In this document: piece after piece, positions 8,780 to 15,996 of the stretch
Layout of the letters: every line of letters starts with the position of its first letter
Position numbering within the stretch: position 1 is the first letter of the stretch
From: Methanoculleus methanifontis
GTDB lineage: Archaea > Halobacteriota > Methanomicrobia > Methanomicrobiales > Methanoculleaceae
Length of the DNA stretch: 64,000 nucleotides
NCBI RefSeq assembly: GCF_030464365.1
Contig: NZ_VCYI01000006.1
Span: 62,001-126,000, forward strand
Direction: 5' to 3'
Program-made: the position numbers and the translations under genes
Notes under the pieces: generated by a model
The model's input: only the letters and a program-made list of their open reading frames with translations
Database searches by the model: none
Told to the model about the DNA's origin: nothing

Positions 8780-9656
8780 GAAAAGGCCTGAGGCGAAGCC
8801 GGCGGCAACTCAGCCGCAGGAAAAGCCCGCGGTGAAGCCCTCTGATGTGATTGTAGAAGAAAAGGTGGAAGTTGTACAAAAGGAGGAAAAGCCTGTGGCA
8901 GAAAAGATTACGATAGGTGAATTACACCTGAGCGGATGTACGGGATGCCTCGTTACGCTTGCGGATAACTACGAGGGTCTCTTCAAGCTGCTCGATGATT
9001 ACGCGGACCTGGTCTACGCGTTGACCCTGGTCGACGTACGCCACGTGCCCGAGATGGATGTGTGCCTGGTCGAGGGTTCGTGCTGTCTGAACGACAAGAT
9101 CTCAGTAGAGGAACTGAAGGAAGCAAGGGAGAAGTCGAAGGTGCTCGTCGCCTACGGCGGCTGTGCGGCCTACGGCAACATCACCCGGTTCTGCCGTGGC
9201 GGTCAGTGGAACCAGCCCGGTCAGGAAGCGTTCGTGCCGATCAGCGAAGTCGTCGACGTCGATCTCTACATCCCGTCGTGTCCCCCGTGCCCCCAGCAAG
9301 TCAGGAACGTCGCCGTCATGGCCTACCTGCTGCTTCGCGGCAACGACGAACAGAAGAACCTCGCGACCGCCTACCTGACGCCGCTGATGCAGCTTGCACA
9401 GCGCGGCAACGAGGCATGCGGCTGCGACCTGATGTATGATGTCATCAACCAGGGTCTCTGCATGGGATGCGGAACCTGCGCCGGCACCTGCCCGGTCCGT
9501 GCCATCACCATGGAGTACGGAAAGCCGAACGTGAACCGCGACCTCTGTATCAAGTGTGGCGCCTGCTACGCGCAGTGCCCCAGGAGCTGGTTCAACTTCG
9601 ACGTCATGAACAACTACGAGGGCATCATGGATGCCATCAAGGGAGCCATGGAGTGA
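8697..9656 (+). CDS. frhG: F420-reducing hydrogenase subunit gamma
   Basis: FrhG is the small subunit that carries [4Fe-4S] clusters from the NiFe site to FrhB. The proximal-cluster motif is SGCTGC (C81, C84 in this numbering), joined by GSCC and SCPPCP downstream. Two ferredoxin motifs follow near the C-terminus (CMGCGTCAGTCP and CIKCGACYAQCP). Compared with known FrhG it has about 66 extra N-terminal residues: a basic, amphipathic start (MGLLSTIKERIFGRRREK) and a Lys/Glu/Pro-rich linker. A strong SD, GGAGG at 8882-8886, lies 8 nt before an in-frame GTG at 8895, which would give the normal-length protein. Either start, or both, may be used. Confidence 0.92.
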   Translation: MGLLSTIKERIFGRRREKPPEMPGRTPEKRPEAKPAATQPQEKPAVKPSDVIVEEKVEVVQKEEKPVAEKITIGELHLSGCTGCLVTLADNYEGLFKLLDDYADLVYALTLVDVRHVPEMDVCLVEGSCCLNDKISVEELKEAREKSKVLVAYGGCAAYGNITRFCRGGQWNQPGQEAFVPISEVVDVDLYIPSCPPCPQQVRNVAVMAYLLLRGNDEQKNLATAYLTPLMQLAQRGNEACGCDLMYDVINQGLCMGCGTCAGTCPVRAITMEYGKPNVNRDLCIKCGACYAQCPRSWFNFDVMNNYEGIMDAIKGAME

Positions 9657-9666
9657 GGTGAGAAAG

Positions 9667-10554
9667 ATGGACGTACTCGGTAACTACAAGTCCGTAATCT
9701 CGGCGCGCTCGACCGACAAGGACATCACAAAGAAGTCCCAGGACGGCGGCATCATCACGACGCTCTTCGCGTATGCGCTCGAAGAGGGTATCATCGACGG
9801 TGCCATCGTCGCAGGGCCGAGCGACGAGCCCTGGAAGCCGGAGCCTATGGTCGTGACCACGAAGGCCGAACTTCTGGCCGCCGCTGGAACGCGCTACACC
9901 ATCAGCCCGAACCTCGCCCTGATCAAGGAGGCGACCCGCAGCTACGGTCTCGACCGCGTCGGTATCGTCGGTGTGCCCTGCCAGATTCAGGCTGTCCGGA
10001 AGGCTCAGCTCTACCCGATCGGCATGCGTGACGTTGACGACAAGATTGCCCTCGCGCTCGGCATCTACTGTATGGAGAACCTCCCCTACCAGGCGCTCGA
10101 AGCAATCGTCGAGGACCACTGCAACCAGAAGATGGAGTCCGTCAAGAAGATGGACATCGGCAAGGGCAAGTTCACGGTCTACACCGAACGCGGTGCAGTC
10201 AGCCAGATGCCCTTGAAGCTGATCCACAAGTATGTGCAGCCCGGCTGCAACGTCTGTCTGGACTACGTCGCGAACCTCGCCGACATCTCCAGCGGCTCCG
10301 TGGGCAGCCCCGACGGCTGGAGCACGGTCTTCGTGCGGAGCATGAAGGGTAACGCCGTCTGGGACGGCGCGATCGCCGCGGGTCTCTTCGAGACCAAGCC
10401 GATGGATCAGGTCAAGCCCGGCCTCGACCTCGTGACGAAACTCGCCACGGAGAAGATCACGAAGAACCAGAAGAACGTGGATGCACGCAAGACAATGGGC
10501 CTCAAGGCGGACGGAACCCCCAAGGGTCTCCGGAACCCCTACGAGTCCCCCTGA
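9667..10554 (+). CDS. frhB: F420-reducing hydrogenase subunit beta
   Basis: The 295-residue FrhB holds FAD, a [4Fe-4S] cluster and the F420 site, and passes hydride to F420. Family features are the N-terminal KSQDGGIITTLFAYALEEG, GVPCQIQAVRKAQ in the middle, and CMENLPY with PGCNVCLDY, whose cysteines bind the cluster. ATG 9667 is preferred to the upstream ATG at 9631, which overlaps frhG, because GAGGTGAG precedes it and homologues start with a similar MxVLGxYK. It is the last gene of the operon and is followed by a T-run. Confidence 0.95.
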   Translation: MDVLGNYKSVISARSTDKDITKKSQDGGIITTLFAYALEEGIIDGAIVAGPSDEPWKPEPMVVTTKAELLAAAGTRYTISPNLALIKEATRSYGLDRVGIVGVPCQIQAVRKAQLYPIGMRDVDDKIALALGIYCMENLPYQALEAIVEDHCNQKMESVKKMDIGKGKFTVYTERGAVSQMPLKLIHKYVQPGCNVCLDYVANLADISSGSVGSPDGWSTVFVRSMKGNAVWDGAIAAGLFETKPMDQVKPGLDLVTKLATEKITKNQKNVDARKTMGLKADGTPKGLRNPYESP

Positions 10555-10559
10555 AACAC

Positions 10560-10567
10560 TTTTTTTT
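10560..10567 (+). terminator. Poly-T terminator of the frh operon
   Basis: Eight consecutive T residues begin 6 nt after the frhB stop codon, the typical form of an archaeal intrinsic terminator. Confidence 0.65.
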
Positions 10568-11161
10568 CGGTCGGTTCGGCCTCCCCTCAATCGAATATCT
10601 CCGTTGACTGAGTTTTACCGGGTTTACGTGAAATCGGTCGCCCAACCTCGGTCAAACTGCCCTGGTCGTCGCTGATTGGCATATCACCATGCAGTGGGCT
10701 GTGGGGATATCGCCACGCACTGCCCCCGCCCCTTGGAGTGGGGTGCGACGGGCCATGGGGCCGGAGCATGAGCACCGCAGGTGCGAATGAGGAGGCCGGA
10801 GGCCGGGCGGGGTGGGGTTTTCAGACATCGCTATAGTATGGTGGAGACAGGGGAGGGGGGATGCTCCCCCCTCGCACCTATCGGTGCTCAAGCTCGCTCT
10901 CGCTCGCACTCCCCGTCAGCCCCTCCCCCAATGGCGATAGCCACCACGGAATCCGTGCAACGGGGTTTTACAGAATAGACCCGTCAGGATTATCCAGCCG
11001 GGCGGGTCTACAGACCCGGAGGTCCAGGCTATTTTCTCCAGGAAAAATCGAGGGTGGGGGCCGCCTCGCCGCGGTTATCCGGTCAGACCGGCGGGAGATG
11101 GCAGTGGCTCTCTACTGTCGTACGTTACCGTTGAAGTGTTTTCCGGGTATTATGTTCGTAT
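10568..11161. other. GC-rich non-coding stretch with strong hairpins
   Basis: About 590 nt between frhB and the SpeD-like gene have no credible coding frame on either strand. Two strong hairpins stand out. One pairs GCAGTG...GTGG with CCAC-G-CACTGC at 10691-10723. The other pairs GAGGGGGGA at 10853-10861 with TCCCCCCTC at 10865-10873, a perfect 9-bp stem with a 3-nt loop. TATCGCCA at 10708-10715 is also repeated inverted at 10932-10939, so the whole may fold back. A stretch of CTCGCTCTCGCTCGC lies just after the second hairpin. It could be a structured RNA or a decayed repeat element. Confidence 0.4.
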
Positions 11162-11608
11162 TCAGTCCCTGAACAGTACCTGGTGCGTTACCGATTCTGC
11201 TCCAAAAAAGTCCCTGCAAAACTCCGCTGCTTTCGAAGGCTCGTATTCTTTGCAGCTGAAGATGTCGAGGTAGGCTGCGTTGGTCTCGTTCGCGAAGTGA
11301 CCGGAGACGAGCGATGTCTCGATGAGCTGGGTCATGGAAAACCCTGCGACCCTCTCGTTCGGGCCGAAGTGGATGATCTGTGGTTCGCCGAATCTCTTCA
11401 TGTCGATGAGGTCGCACAGTTCGACGATGAACCGGTGGATCTTCTCTGCGTCCCTGATCGTTGCCGGATCGCACCCCTTCAGGTCCACGCTCGTGTACAG
11501 CCCCCAGCACCCGCGTTGTTTGAACTGTGCAACGATCTCTACGTCGCTTACGGTCTCTGCCATAACGTTGCTTGCAGCAGCGTTGTTTGCCATTACTTTA
11601 CTAGCCAT
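11162..11608 (-). CDS. SpeD-like (AdoMet decarboxylase family) protein with altered processing site
   Basis: The 148-residue product resembles the class 1 S-adenosylmethionine decarboxylases (SpeD), which cleave themselves at a Glu-Ser bond to make a pyruvoyl cofactor. Aligned by eye, TSLVSGHF (around S99) sits where ESHLSIHT is in SpeD. S99, S102, H104 and the later Cys (DIFSC, C119) are kept. The Glu before the cleavage serine is Thr and the His after it is Leu. It may therefore process differently or not at all. The Met at 11608 has GGTGA at good spacing. It stands alone, with long non-coding DNA on both sides, and no spermidine synthase gene is nearby. Confidence 0.7.
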   Translation of the reverse strand: MASKVMANNAAASNVMAETVSDVEIVAQFKQRGCWGLYTSVDLKGCDPATIRDAEKIHRFIVELCDLIDMKRFGEPQIIHFGPNERVAGFSMTQLIETSLVSGHFANETNAAYLDIFSCKEYEPSKAAEFCRDFFGAESVTHQVLFRD

Positions 11609-11830
11609 GATCTCACCTTCGAGACAAACTCTGATCGAATGATCTCTGTAGATTTTGATAGTTCTGATTTTAAACCTATCCATGCTGCTAATGAAAAATA
11701 GCCCTTATTTCCCGGTTAGGCGTGAGCAATTCCGAGTTATCCAAAATTCTAAGGCACATTCTTGACAGATTTTTAAATCGGTGCCTTTACTCGACCAATT
11801 CATCATTTAGTAGTCAAAAGCCAATGCAAG

Positions 11831-11849
11831 ATTCATACCAAGTATGAAT
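11831..11849. promoter_or_regulatory. Perfect palindrome in a long intergenic stretch
   Basis: ATTCATAC-CAA-GTATGAAT has perfect 8-bp arms around a 3-nt centre. It lies in the AT-rich upstream region of the SpeD-like gene, about 220 nt before its start codon. The remaining non-coding DNA, 11609-12164, shows no convincing frame; it includes a T-rich patch near 11861-11870 and becomes GC-rich after 12000. An operator or a small RNA hairpin is possible. Confidence 0.4.
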
Positions 11850-12164
11850 AAACCCTGTCGGCAAATTTTTTCCGCGGACTTTGCTCCGGGGGTTTTCAGG
11901 CAGAAGGGGCCTTAAAAGACAGATCTTTTTTCAGCACGGCTTCCCGATATCATTTCGGATGTGAAAAACCAATAAGTTGGAGATAGGAAATATCCGCCCT
12001 CGCACCGGCCTCGATCCCGACCGAAAAGCAGCCGGGCGACGACTACGGAACCCCTCTCCCGGCACCTGAAATTAGAGCATCTCTGCCGGGCGACGCGCAC
12101 CCCCGGCCTCCCGTCATGCACTTCGCCGGGGTTTTTGGGCACGACCTGCCGCAGGTGGATTCCT

Positions 12165-12269
12165 TCACCGGACCTCCGGGGGCTGCCGGTGCGTGCGCCG
12201 GACGTGGGCATGAAGGGCTTCGATCGTGGGGTAGTGCCTGCCACAGAACGGACAGATGAACTCGCCCAT
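12165..12269 (-). CDS. Small C2H2 zinc-finger protein (34 residues)
   Basis: A 34-residue frame whose core is one classical zinc finger: C6-x2-C9-x12-H22-x4-H27, with aromatic Tyr13 and Leu19 near the core positions. A basic tail (HVRRTHRQ) follows. It would bind DNA, RNA or a protein partner. Single-finger C2H2 miniproteins are common in archaea and their roles are mostly unknown. It lies 47 nt after the 3'-phosphoesterase gene on the same strand, and GGTGGAG comes directly before the ATG. The full spacing of the zinc ligands makes chance unlikely. Confidence 0.65.
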   Translation of the reverse strand: MGEFICPFCGRHYPTIEALHAHVRRTHRQPPEVR

Positions 12270-12316
12270 CTCCACCGGGATATCGGGAGGCCTTCTCCTC
12301 CGTGGCGGTTCACCCG

Positions 12317-12910
12317 TCACATGCTCTCCTCCGCCGCTATCTCTTCGAGTGATCGGCCGGAGACAACCGATCGCGGCTCCGTCGCGACCGGGTTTCTGCC
12401 GGGGTCAGCCTCGGCATCGTCCATCTTCACGAGCAGCCAGGCCTCGCCCTTCCCGGTCCTGAAACGGGTGAGGGCGTACCCGCCCCGGAGTTTCTCCCCC
12501 TCGAGCCAGAAGGACACGTGACCCCGCCGGAGGGCCTCGGCAACCCCGACCCTCTCCCCCTCCTTCTCCGTGAGGTTCTGGTAGGTTCCCCGGTCCCAGA
12601 CAAGAACCGTCCCGGCCCCATAACTCCCCTCCGGGATGACGCCCTCGAAATCGGCGTAGTCGAGCGGATGATCCTCCGTCGGCACGGCGAGGCGCTTCTC
12701 CTTCGGGCTCATTGACGGCCCTTTCGGAACCGCCCAGGACTTCAACACCCCGTCGGCCTCCAGGCGGAAGTCGTAGTGGAGCGTGCTCGCTGCGTGCTTC
12801 TGGATGACGAAGATGGGATGGGCAGCCGCTTCCCGCTCTCCCGACGGCTCCGGCGTCCGGTAGAAATCCCTCTTCTCGCGATACTCATCGAGCGTGTCAG
12901 GGCCGGTCAT
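12317..12910 (-). CDS. LigD-type DNA repair 3'-phosphoesterase
   Basis: A 197-residue stand-alone phosphoesterase (PE) domain, related to the N-terminal domain of bacterial LigD. Such enzymes remove 3'-phosphates and single ribonucleotides from DNA ends before end-joining. The signature FVIQKHAASTLHYDFRLE contains the catalytic His and Asp/Arg residues. KSWAVPKGPS, the AVPTEDHPLDYADFEG segment and an EGSYGAG loop follow. The LigD polymerase and ligase domains are absent, as in other archaeal PE proteins. The Met at 12910 is chosen because the preceding residues are not family-like. Downstream is the C2H2 miniprotein; upstream on the same strand is the HerA-like ATPase. Confidence 0.88.
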   Translation of the reverse strand: MTGPDTLDEYREKRDFYRTPEPSGEREAAAHPIFVIQKHAASTLHYDFRLEADGVLKSWAVPKGPSMSPKEKRLAVPTEDHPLDYADFEGVIPEGSYGAGTVLVWDRGTYQNLTEKEGERVGVAEALRRGHVSFWLEGEKLRGGYALTRFRTGKGEAWLLVKMDDAEADPGRNPVATEPRSVVSGRSLEEIAAEESM

Positions 12911-13045
12911 ACCAGAACTCCGGCACGGCCTGAGATAAGGGTTTTCCCGGTCCCGGTGCTTCGCTGGAGCCTCCGAGGAAACCCGCCGGGGGTCAAACCA
13001 GCGACCCCCCTCGCACGAAGCGGGGCAACTCGTAACCAAACAGGT

Positions 13046-13128
13046 CTTCGCGTTCTTCGCGGCTTCGCGTGAGTTAACGGTTTATAAGCGATGATATGGC
13101 CTCACGCGAAGAACGCGAAGCCGCGAAG
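13046..13128. repeat. CTTCGCG inverted repeat, copy B
   Basis: The left arm, 13046-13073, is three CTTCGCG units with linkers TT then G, ending in TGAG. The right arm, 13101-13128, is the inverse and also ends in TGAG next to the loop, but read from its own strand the linkers come as G then TT. The arms pair over most of their length with unit-order mismatches. A 27-nt loop separates them. It lies 3' of the HerA-like gene. The DNA on either side (12911-13045 and 13129-13232) holds no gene; a degenerate CTTCGCGAGAGA unit lies near 13170-13180. Confidence 0.75.
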
Positions 13129-13232
13129 GGAGTTACAGATAACCCTCTACCGTCCCTCGCGGCTCGCACTTCGCGAGAGATGACAATCCTCCCCGCGCAT
13201 TGGGAATCACCGGAGCAACGTGCACTGCTTCA

Positions 13233-15626
13233 CTAATGGTTCCGCTCGGACGCCGGGACGATCCGGATGTTCATCTTCTCCGAACCAATGATCAGGATCC
13301 CCTCCCCCGGCTGGAAGTTGAGGAGATCCTTCTCGCTCACCTCGAAGAACTTGGCGTTCTCCTGGGCTTGCTTCTTGTTCTCGGAGCGCATGCAGAACTT
13401 CACGGCGATGTTCGCGAGGATCTCCTCGTTGAAGTGGGCGATCAGCTGCGATGCGAGGATCAGCGAGACCCCGAACTTCCGCATCTCGGTCGCGTACTTG
13501 TTCAGGACAGCCTTGATCGAGGTCTTCGAACCGCTCTTCTGGCTCACCAGGAGTTTCGCCTCGTCGACGATGACAAAGAGCCGGAACTTCGCCCGCTCGT
13601 CCTCCGCTCCACGCGGGATCTCGCCCGTCGCCTGGAGGGTATAGTAGATCCGCCGCAGGAAGAGGTCCGCGAAGAGGTAGCGCAGGTTCTCCGGGAGGGC
13701 GTTTAGGTTGATATGGGTGATCCCGCCGGAGAGGATCGTGGGAATCGAGATCTTCTCCTCGCCCGAGAAGAGCTTGTAGTCAAAGATGTCCTCGAGGTAG
13801 GCCGGGATCGCCTCGTCCTCGCAGTTCATGATCTCGCCCTCGATGTCGTCGAAGTCGAGCACCCGCGTCCAGGTCTCGGTCTTCCCCGTGATCCCGGACG
13901 TCCGGTAGCAGTCCTTGATGATGTTCTTAATCTTTCTGCGCTGCTGGATCCCGAGCGTCGGGAAGTTGATCGAGATGGCGTCGACGAAATCCGAGGTCGC
14001 CCGGAGCGGGGTGATCTCGTCGATATCGGAATCGAGTTCCAGCGGGTTGAAGTAGTACTCACCGCCCTCGCGGATCTTGTACGACCGGATATCTCCGTCG
14101 CTCGCGGCCATGTCCCCGTGAAAATCGATCAGGACGACCGGCATCTCCTTTGCCGCGAGTTCTGAGGCGACGCACCGGATCGTCTCGGTCTTGCCGGCGC
14201 CCGAACCGCCGAGGATGATCATGTGGCCGTTGTTGAGCCGGCCGGGCGACCAGTTGACCTGCTGCCCGTCCTGCGCATGCCCGAGGAAGATGTCGAACCC
14301 CCCCGCGCGGGGAACGTCTGCCGGCACGCGCGACGGTCTGTCAGAACCAGAGAAAACTGTAGGTTTCAAAGCAGGGGTTTGAGTACTGTCAGATGCGAGT
14401 GACGACGTTTCAACGGGAACGACGGGTCGAGGGGTTGGAGTTTGAGACGCCCGGGGTGTGGGCGGCGGCGTGATCGGGAGCGGTTCCTCAATCGTCTCCT
14501 CATCCTCCTCTTCGTCGGGGGAGATGAGTTCCTCCCACTCGTCCTCAACCGGGAGTACGGGCGTCAGGACGGGGGTCTCCTCCGCATCGAGAGACGGTTC
14601 CTCGGAGATGGGGGAGGAGGGCTCCTCCGCCGGAACAGAGCGGCCGATGACGATCTTCTCGGCGACCTCGGCCATCAGCGCCCGCCCGAGATCACGCAGG
14701 TGCATATCGTAGAGGTTCCGGTCCTTGACGATGAACCGGGCGAGGTCGACCCCGTCCTCCTCACGCACCCCTTCGAGGACGTAGATCGCGTCGTCGAGTT
14801 CCGCGAGCACCCTCGCGAGTTCGCGGCGGTGGGCGGCCGATGCGCGGATACGGTCGTAGTCCTCACCGCAGGCAAGGTAGCGCAGAACGGTGAACGTCGA
14901 GTAGAACGACTCGAGGAGCATGTCGTAGTGCTCCCTGATCGCCGGATCGATCCGCTCGAGCACCCCCTTGAGGATGTACGCGAACTCCGGCGGGAAGGTG
15001 TAGACGACGCCGTCGGCCCGTGCACCGTCGAGGTCGTAAGCGTAGGCGAGAACCGCACACCCGGCGGCCCTGAGCCGGGAAGCAAACCGTTCGCACTCGA
15101 GAAAGAGGCCCGGACAGTTATTGAGGAGGAAACTGATGAACGTCTCTTCGGTGCGGGGGAGCATGGACGGGAAGGTCTTGTTGACAAACGATCCCTTCAC
15201 CGTCCCTGCAAGAAGCGCCGGCACGACCTCGTGGATCTCGCGGGCCAGCCCACCGATATCGAGCGCCCGGAGCCGTGCCTCCATCAGCGGCCGGGCTATC
15301 GCTTCGCCGGTAGAGGTCGCGTTTAACACCGTCGTGCCGTGGCAGGAAGCGGACTCGATGAGGCCGACCTGCCTGAGCGCAAAGAGCGGCCCGGACGTGT
15401 AGGCATAACAGCTCTGTTCGACCACGCCCGCCCCTTCTCCCCGGGACGACGCGCTGTTCTGGGCGATGTAGATGTAGAGGAGCGTCTCGACGATGTCGCG
15501 AACCTCCTGCAGCCGGAAGTCCCGCAGGTACTCGGTGACGGCGGGAGGAAACGACTCCATCAGAACCGGAATCTCGGCATCTGCATAGCCTATGGCTTTG
15601 AGTGCTTTGGTAAGGTCTGTTGACAC
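13233..15626 (-). CDS. HerA-like ATPase with an unassigned N-terminal region
   Basis: A 797-residue protein in three parts. Residues 1 to about 330 are mostly helical, with several cysteines, and I do not recognise them. Residues about 330-430 are an acidic and Pro/Thr-rich linker. The rest is a HerA/FtsK-type motor: Walker A GGSGAGKTE at about 470, Walker B RLFVIVDEAKLL at about 685, and a sensor-like LILASQ after it. The motor resembles HerA proteins of DNA repair and of some defence systems, where it pumps or scans DNA. GTG 15626 is chosen because GGTGA precedes it. The longer form from 15707 has a poor, Arg-rich start. No NurA nuclease or other defence gene is adjacent. Confidence 0.85.
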   Translation of the reverse strand: MSTDLTKALKAIGYADAEIPVLMESFPPAVTEYLRDFRLQEVRDIVETLLYIYIAQNSASSRGEGAGVVEQSCYAYTSGPLFALRQVGLIESASCHGTTVLNATSTGEAIARPLMEARLRALDIGGLAREIHEVVPALLAGTVKGSFVNKTFPSMLPRTEETFISFLLNNCPGLFLECERFASRLRAAGCAVLAYAYDLDGARADGVVYTFPPEFAYILKGVLERIDPAIREHYDMLLESFYSTFTVLRYLACGEDYDRIRASAAHRRELARVLAELDDAIYVLEGVREEDGVDLARFIVKDRNLYDMHLRDLGRALMAEVAEKIVIGRSVPAEEPSSPISEEPSLDAEETPVLTPVLPVEDEWEELISPDEEEDEETIEEPLPITPPPTPRASQTPTPRPVVPVETSSLASDSTQTPALKPTVFSGSDRPSRVPADVPRAGGFDIFLGHAQDGQQVNWSPGRLNNGHMIILGGSGAGKTETIRCVASELAAKEMPVVLIDFHGDMAASDGDIRSYKIREGGEYYFNPLELDSDIDEITPLRATSDFVDAISINFPTLGIQQRRKIKNIIKDCYRTSGITGKTETWTRVLDFDDIEGEIMNCEDEAIPAYLEDIFDYKLFSGEEKISIPTILSGGITHINLNALPENLRYLFADLFLRRIYYTLQATGEIPRGAEDERAKFRLFVIVDEAKLLVSQKSGSKTSIKAVLNKYATEMRKFGVSLILASQLIAHFNEEILANIAVKFCMRSENKKQAQENAKFFEVSEKDLLNFQPGEGILIIGSEKMNIRIVPASERNH

Positions 15627-15951
15627 GGATTCACCAGTGGGTGGATTCTTCTCGTGGTGCACGGTGCGATACCGCGCCACGCGACGCGGCCCTGCAGGCA
15701 GCCGCATCAGTGAAGCAGGCAGTTAGAATAGTTTCGCTCTACGACCTATTAAACATAGGCAGTTTGCAGAAAACCGGCCGCATCCGGCAGAATGCTCTCG
15801 TATCGGGGAGGCGTTCCGTTGCACCCTCTGCGGGGGAGGGAGACCACATCCCCGCCGGATCTCCTGTGCCGGATCCCGCCTGAACTCATCCCATTAACCC
15901 CGATTTTCAACAACTCACCGGAATCCCCCGGATCTATTCATACTCATAATT

Positions 15952-15958
15952 TTATATT
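15952..15958 (+). promoter_or_regulatory. TATA box of the histidine kinase gene
   Basis: TTATATT in an AT-rich patch lies about 40 nt before the GTG at 15997. GAGGTGAG at 15983-15990 is its SD. The rest of the gap to the HerA-like gene (15627-15951) shows no coding frame. Confidence 0.5.
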
Positions 15959-15996
15959 ATTACGACCATATATTTGTCCGTCGAGGTGAGCACCCC

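Noticed and set aside
10652-10909. Minus-strand frame in the GC-rich non-coding stretch
   Set aside because: It passes through the perfect G/C hairpin, and its translation is Cys/Arg/Pro-rich without motifs.
11912-12313. 133-codon minus-strand frame over the C2H2 gene
   Set aside because: The zinc-finger frame is a better reading with perfectly spaced ligands; this longer frame is Arg/Gly-rich and feature-free.
13046-13128. CTTCGCG unit array considered as a CRISPR fragment
   Set aside because: The units are only 7 nt with 1-3-nt linkers and are arranged as inverted arms. There are no spacers and no cas genes.
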